A stretch of 9,795 nt of DNA from Patulibacter sp. (GTDB lineage Bacteria > Actinomycetota > Thermoleophilia > Solirubrobacterales > Solirubrobacteraceae), in assembly GCA_031119595.1 (NCBI GenBank), contig JAVHXX010000132.1, positions 1 to 9,795 on the forward strand, in the 5' to 3' direction. The stretch's first letter is position 1. Every line of letters begins with the position of its first letter. Below, piece after piece: positions 7,434 to 9,795 of the stretch. The notes under the pieces were generated by a model, which searched no databases, had not been told where the DNA came from, and worked only from the letters and a program-made list of their open reading frames with translations. The position numbers were made by a program, and so were the translations under genes.

Positions 7434-8108
7434 ATGGATCACTTCACGAGCACCGAGAACGCCCGCCCCTGGTGGGAAGACGTCGCGCATCTGCGTGGCG
7501 ACGATGCGCCGACCCCGCGTCGCGCGCCCGCCCTGGCGACCTCCTCGCACGACCTGCTCCTCACCGACGCGCCCGTCCGTGACGAGTACGCCACGTCACG
7601 TTCCTCCGACGACCTCTCGCTCGACGAGTACACGTCTCGCCGCAGCCGCATCGGCGAAGAGCCCCGCGACCGCTCGCGCGCCGCGCGCCGCGCACCGTCC
7701 GGCCGTCGCGCCGACCGCGCCCGCAGCGACTGGTTCACGCAGGAGGCCTCGACTGCCGGCCGTCGCACGAAGCCCCGCGTCGACCCGACCCGTCCGGCCC
7801 GCCCGCGTGCGACGCTCGTCGACCTCTCGCCCGACCACGCCTTCATGCGGCGCGCGCAGCAGGTCCGCCGCCGTCCCGGCGAGCGCCCCACGGTCACCAT
7901 CACCGGCCGCCCGGACGCGGCCCTCCCGCCGCAGGTCCGCGAGCCCGAACGTCGCAAGGCCCGCCGCACCCGCGAGCAGGCGTCGGCGCTGATCTCGAGC
8001 CCGGATCGCCTGATCCTGTGGGCCGTCGCGCTCGGCCTGCTGATGATCCTCGCGTCGATCGGCACGGCCCAGGCCGATGCCGCCACGCCGCTGACGCTCC
8101 TCCGGTAG
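7434..8108 (+). CDS. Arg-rich single-helix membrane protein of unknown function, under c-di-AMP riboswitch
   Basis: I do not recognise this 224-residue protein. About 39 residues are Arg (17%), with almost no Lys and no Cys. Residues 1-190 look disordered and probably cytoplasmic: an acidic and aromatic start (RPWWEDVAHLRGDD, 11-24), two DEY motifs (50-52, 64-66), a basic middle, and a possible small conserved patch TLVDLSPDHAFMRRAQQVRRR (127-147). A basic stretch (RRKARRTR, 173-180) precedes SSPDR and one strong membrane helix at about 193-211. Only about 13 residues (AQADAATPLTLLR) follow, so the protein is N-in and C-out. The helix end also looks like a signal-peptidase site (AQA at 212-214). 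The frame is supported by third-position GC and by the helix. ATG 7434 has no good ribosome site; AGG in the riboswitch's 3' strand is 14 bases away. Other c-di-AMP-controlled actinobacterial genes encode cell-wall hydrolases; no enzymatic domain is present here. Confidence 0.8.
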   Translation: MDHFTSTENARPWWEDVAHLRGDDAPTPRRAPALATSSHDLLLTDAPVRDEYATSRSSDDLSLDEYTSRRSRIGEEPRDRSRAARRAPSGRRADRARSDWFTQEASTAGRRTKPRVDPTRPARPRATLVDLSPDHAFMRRAQQVRRRPGERPTVTITGRPDAALPPQVREPERRKARRTREQASALISSPDRLILWAVALGLLMILASIGTAQADAATPLTLLR

Positions 8109-8119
8109 CTCCCGGCCGA

Positions 8120-8125
8120 TAAGGT
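8120..8125 (+). promoter_or_regulatory. -10 element of a leaderless glnA mRNA
   Basis: TAAGGT (TANNNT) is followed by exactly six bases (CGCCCC) and then the ATG at 8132. There is no Shine-Dalgarno sequence. CTGACG (8091-8096) resembles a -35 box, but its 23-base distance is too long for a normal promoter. It lies in the 23-base gap after the upstream gene, so glnA can be expressed independently of the riboswitch. Confidence 0.65.
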
Positions 8126-8131
8126 CGCCCC

Positions 8132-9469
8132 ATGGGCACCGACGCACAGCAGGTTGAAGCCGTCCTGCAGACCGTCGCCGAGCGCGACGTCCGCTTCATC
8201 CACCTCTGGTTCACCGACATCCTGGGCCAGCTGAAGTCGTTCGCGATCAACGCCGACCGACTGCAGGAGGCGTTCGACCAGGGCATCGAGTTCGACGGCT
8301 CGTCCGTCACCGGCTTCAATGCCGTCGAAGAGTCCGACATGGTCGCGCACCCGCAGGCCGACACCCTCGCCGTGCTGCCCTGGCGCCCGAACGAGGCCGC
8401 CGCCGCCCGGCTCATCTGCGACATCACCACGCCCGCCGGCCACGCCTACGAAGGCGACTCCCGCCACGTGCTGCGCCGCGCCATCGAGCGCGCGGAGCGG
8501 CTCGGCTTCGACGGCGTCCGCCTCGCCGCCGAGCTCGAGTACTACCTCTTCGCCGAGGCCGGTTCGACCCGCACCCTCGACTCCGGCGGCTACTTCGACC
8601 TCACCACCATGGACGCCGGCAACGACGTCCGCCGGTCGACGGTCCTCGCACTCGACCAGCTCGGCGTCGAGGTCGCGGCGAGCCACCACGAGTCCGGGCC
8701 GAGCCAGCACGAGATCGCGATCGTCTCCCCGGACCTCCTCAGCGCCGCCGACGACATCATCACCACCCGGATCACGGTCAAGGAATACGCCCTCGCGGCC
8801 GGCTGGCACGCGACCTTCATGCCGCGGCCCCTGTCCGACGAGAACGGCTCCGGGCTCCACATGGACCAGATCCTCCTCAAGGACGGCGAGAACGCCTTCG
8901 TCGACCCCGCGAACCCGCGCCGCCTCTCCGAGGTCGGCCGCCAGTTCATCGCCGGCCAGCTCCGGCACGCACCGGAGATCTCGATCCTCCTCGCGCAGTG
9001 GGTCAACTCCTACAAGCGCCTCGTCCCCGGCTACGAAGCCCCCGTCTGGGTCGCCTGGTCGCAGCGCAACCGCTCCGCGATGATCCGCGTCTCCGGCCTC
9101 GAGCGCGCCGGCTCGAACGGCCCCCGCGTCGAAACGCGCTCCGCCGATCCGGCCTGCAACCCGTACCTCGCGCTCGCCGCCCTCCTGCACTCCGGCCTGA
9201 ACGGCATCGAAGGCGGCTACGAACTTCCCGAGCCGATGGAGCGCAACCTCTACCACGCCGGCGGCGAAGAACGCCGCCGCCTCGGCATCCAGCAACTCCC
9301 CGAGAACCTCAACGACGCCCTCGCCCTCGCCGAGGACTCCGAGCTCATGCTCAACATCCTCGGCGAACACATGCTCAACCGCTTCGTCGAACTCAAGCGC
9401 AACGAGTGGGAGCAGTACCGGGTCCAGGTGCACCGGTGGGAGCTGGATCGGTACTTGCCGATCCTGTAG
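8132..9469 (+). CDS. glnA: Type I glutamine synthetase
   Basis: Joins ammonium to glutamate using ATP, the main entry of ammonia into metabolism; the cytoplasmic enzyme is normally a dodecamer. The 445 residues match the short GSI-alpha length. Visible sites: EFDGSSVTGF (53-62, with ammonium-site D55 and S58) and EESDM (66-70); metal ligands E134/E136 in AELEYYLF; HHESGPSQHE (185-194); the GSGLH glycine/histidine block (239-243); NSYKRLVPGYEAP (292-304, flap Glu E302); and the phosphate-binding RVETRSADPACNPYLALA (332-349). The adenylylation motif NLYDLP of GSI-beta is replaced by NLYHAG (372-377), so Tyr adenylylation is unlikely. The Arg of Bacillus GSI-alpha that carries feedback inhibition (R62, in GFVRIEESDM) appears as Ala (A64). 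All core catalytic groups remain, so a true glutamine synthetase is likelier than a polyamine glutamylase. No GlnR or PII gene is nearby. Confidence 0.93.
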   Translation: MGTDAQQVEAVLQTVAERDVRFIHLWFTDILGQLKSFAINADRLQEAFDQGIEFDGSSVTGFNAVEESDMVAHPQADTLAVLPWRPNEAAAARLICDITTPAGHAYEGDSRHVLRRAIERAERLGFDGVRLAAELEYYLFAEAGSTRTLDSGGYFDLTTMDAGNDVRRSTVLALDQLGVEVAASHHESGPSQHEIAIVSPDLLSAADDIITTRITVKEYALAAGWHATFMPRPLSDENGSGLHMDQILLKDGENAFVDPANPRRLSEVGRQFIAGQLRHAPEISILLAQWVNSYKRLVPGYEAPVWVAWSQRNRSAMIRVSGLERAGSNGPRVETRSADPACNPYLALAALLHSGLNGIEGGYELPEPMERNLYHAGGEERRRLGIQQLPENLNDALALAEDSELMLNILGEHMLNRFVELKRNEWEQYRVQVHRWELDRYLPIL

Positions 9470-9504
9470 AGGCTTGGGTGGTCGGGGCGGCTCTGGTTCG
9501 GGTC

Positions 9505-9540
9505 GGCCTTCGGCCTCGGGTTGGGCCTTCGGCCCGTTTT
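9505..9540 (+). terminator. Tandem hairpins with short T-run after glnA
   Basis: GGCC-TTC-GGCC (9505-9515) is followed by GGGCC-TTC-GGCCC (9523-9535) and then GTTTT (9536-9540). The second stem with its T-run is a standard intrinsic terminator about 55 bases past the glnA stop. The first is a near copy and may be a duplication or a back-up. Confidence 0.75.
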
Positions 9541-9554
9541 GACTTGGGTGCAAG

Positions 9555-9689
9555 TGTCGATTTGGTCGGGGCGGGGTGCTCCTCGGGAGGGCGGGCCGTG
9601 CAGCAGACCCGGGCCCTTCTGGCTGTCCTATTCGGCGGGGAGCCGGGCCGCTGCCCTCCCGTGAATCACCCCGCCCCGACGCTTTGACA
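9555..9689. repeat. 135-bp imperfect inverted repeat downstream of glnA
   Basis: GTCGGGGCGGGGTG (9565-9578) is matched perfectly by its reverse complement at 9667-9680. Inside, CGGGAGGGC (9584-9592) pairs with GCCCTCCCG (9653-9661). At the outer edges TGTC (9555-9558) pairs with GACA (9686-9689) after AT-richer spacers of 6 and 5 bases. The unpaired centre is about 60 bases and codes for nothing recognisable. It could be a dispersed repeat of MITE or REP type, a two-way terminator, or a structured RNA. I see no target-site duplication. Confidence 0.6.
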
Positions 9690-9795
9690 GCCACTCGGTC
9701 CTAGGAGCGGGCTGGGGTTGCAACCCAGGCGTGGGCGATGGCGTGGTCGGGACGCCGCCCCGATTGGTGGGTGTCTTCTCGAGGCATGGGACGTT
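9690..9795. other. Terminal stretch without a supported gene
   Basis: Contains the palindromes TCCTAGGA (9699-9706) and GGGTTGCAACCC (9715-9726). A minus-strand frame is open from the window edge to a stop at 9701-9703 (about 30 codons, ending HAWVATPARS), and an ATG at 9786 opens on the plus strand. Neither has enough length or codon bias to be called. Confidence 0.4.
9715..9726. promoter_or_regulatory. Perfect 12-bp palindrome, possible operator
   Basis: GGGTTGCAACCC is its own reverse complement and, after two mismatches, continues with GC on each side. Its length and symmetry fit a dimeric repressor site before a gene that would lie beyond the window. No regulator can be named. Confidence 0.3.

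Noticed and set aside
9684..9689. TTGACA as a -35 promoter box
   Set aside because: No TANNNT hexamer lies 16-19 bases downstream; the bases are better explained as the outer edge of the inverted repeat.
7439..9694. Minus-strand 751-codon frame opposite the membrane-protein gene and glnA
   Set aside because: It is the complement frame of genuine genes and runs through the glnA terminator; no domain is seen.
9701..9795. Partial minus-strand gene ending at 9701, or a plus-strand gene starting at ATG 9786
   Set aside because: There are too few codons, third-position GC is below that of the real genes here, and no recognisable motif is present.

Overview
The window is very GC-rich bacterial DNA. 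Its proteins suggest an actinobacterium, most likely class Thermoleophilia (Solirubrobacterales, Patulibacter/Conexibacter type). The clues are a membrane GGDEF protein, a secreted protein ending VDPYRR, a DnaE2 with the loop PPGRGRGSSVSS, and a two-helix membrane c-type cytochrome. This placement rests on family resemblance from memory, not on a search. I see no mobile element, CRISPR array, tRNA or rRNA.

Layout. Positions 1-1676 (minus) hold a membrane-anchored diguanylate cyclase whose last few dozen residues lie outside the window. Positions 1956-2621 (minus) encode a small exported protein of unknown role, followed by a 13-bp hairpin that may be its terminator. Divergent from it, 2938-6402 (plus) encodes the error-prone DNA polymerase DnaE2, with a near-ideal LexA/SOS box directly before its start codon. 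Positions 6508-6984 encode a membrane-bound cytochrome c. A gene-free GC-rich spacer follows, then a c-di-AMP (ydaO-type) riboswitch at about 7300-7420. The riboswitch lies just before 7434-8108, an arginine-rich single-helix membrane protein I do not recognise. Positions 8132-9469 encode a type I glutamine synthetase. Its 3' side has stacked TTC-loop hairpins and a separate 135-bp imperfect inverted repeat; the last 100 bases hold no gene I can support.

How the parts relate. The genes do not form one pathway; each appears to have its own promoter. Two second-messenger systems are represented: c-di-GMP (synthesis) and c-di-AMP (sensing). The clearest regulatory units are LexA control of dnaE2 and c-di-AMP control of the unknown membrane protein. 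The cytochrome and glutamine synthetase genes carry a TANNNT hexamer exactly 6 bases before the start codon and no ribosome binding site, which is the pattern of leaderless mRNAs. dnaE2 has a weaker version of the same arrangement, embedded in its SOS box. I found no convincing wholly new multi-gene system. The best lead is the riboswitch-controlled arginine-rich membrane protein.
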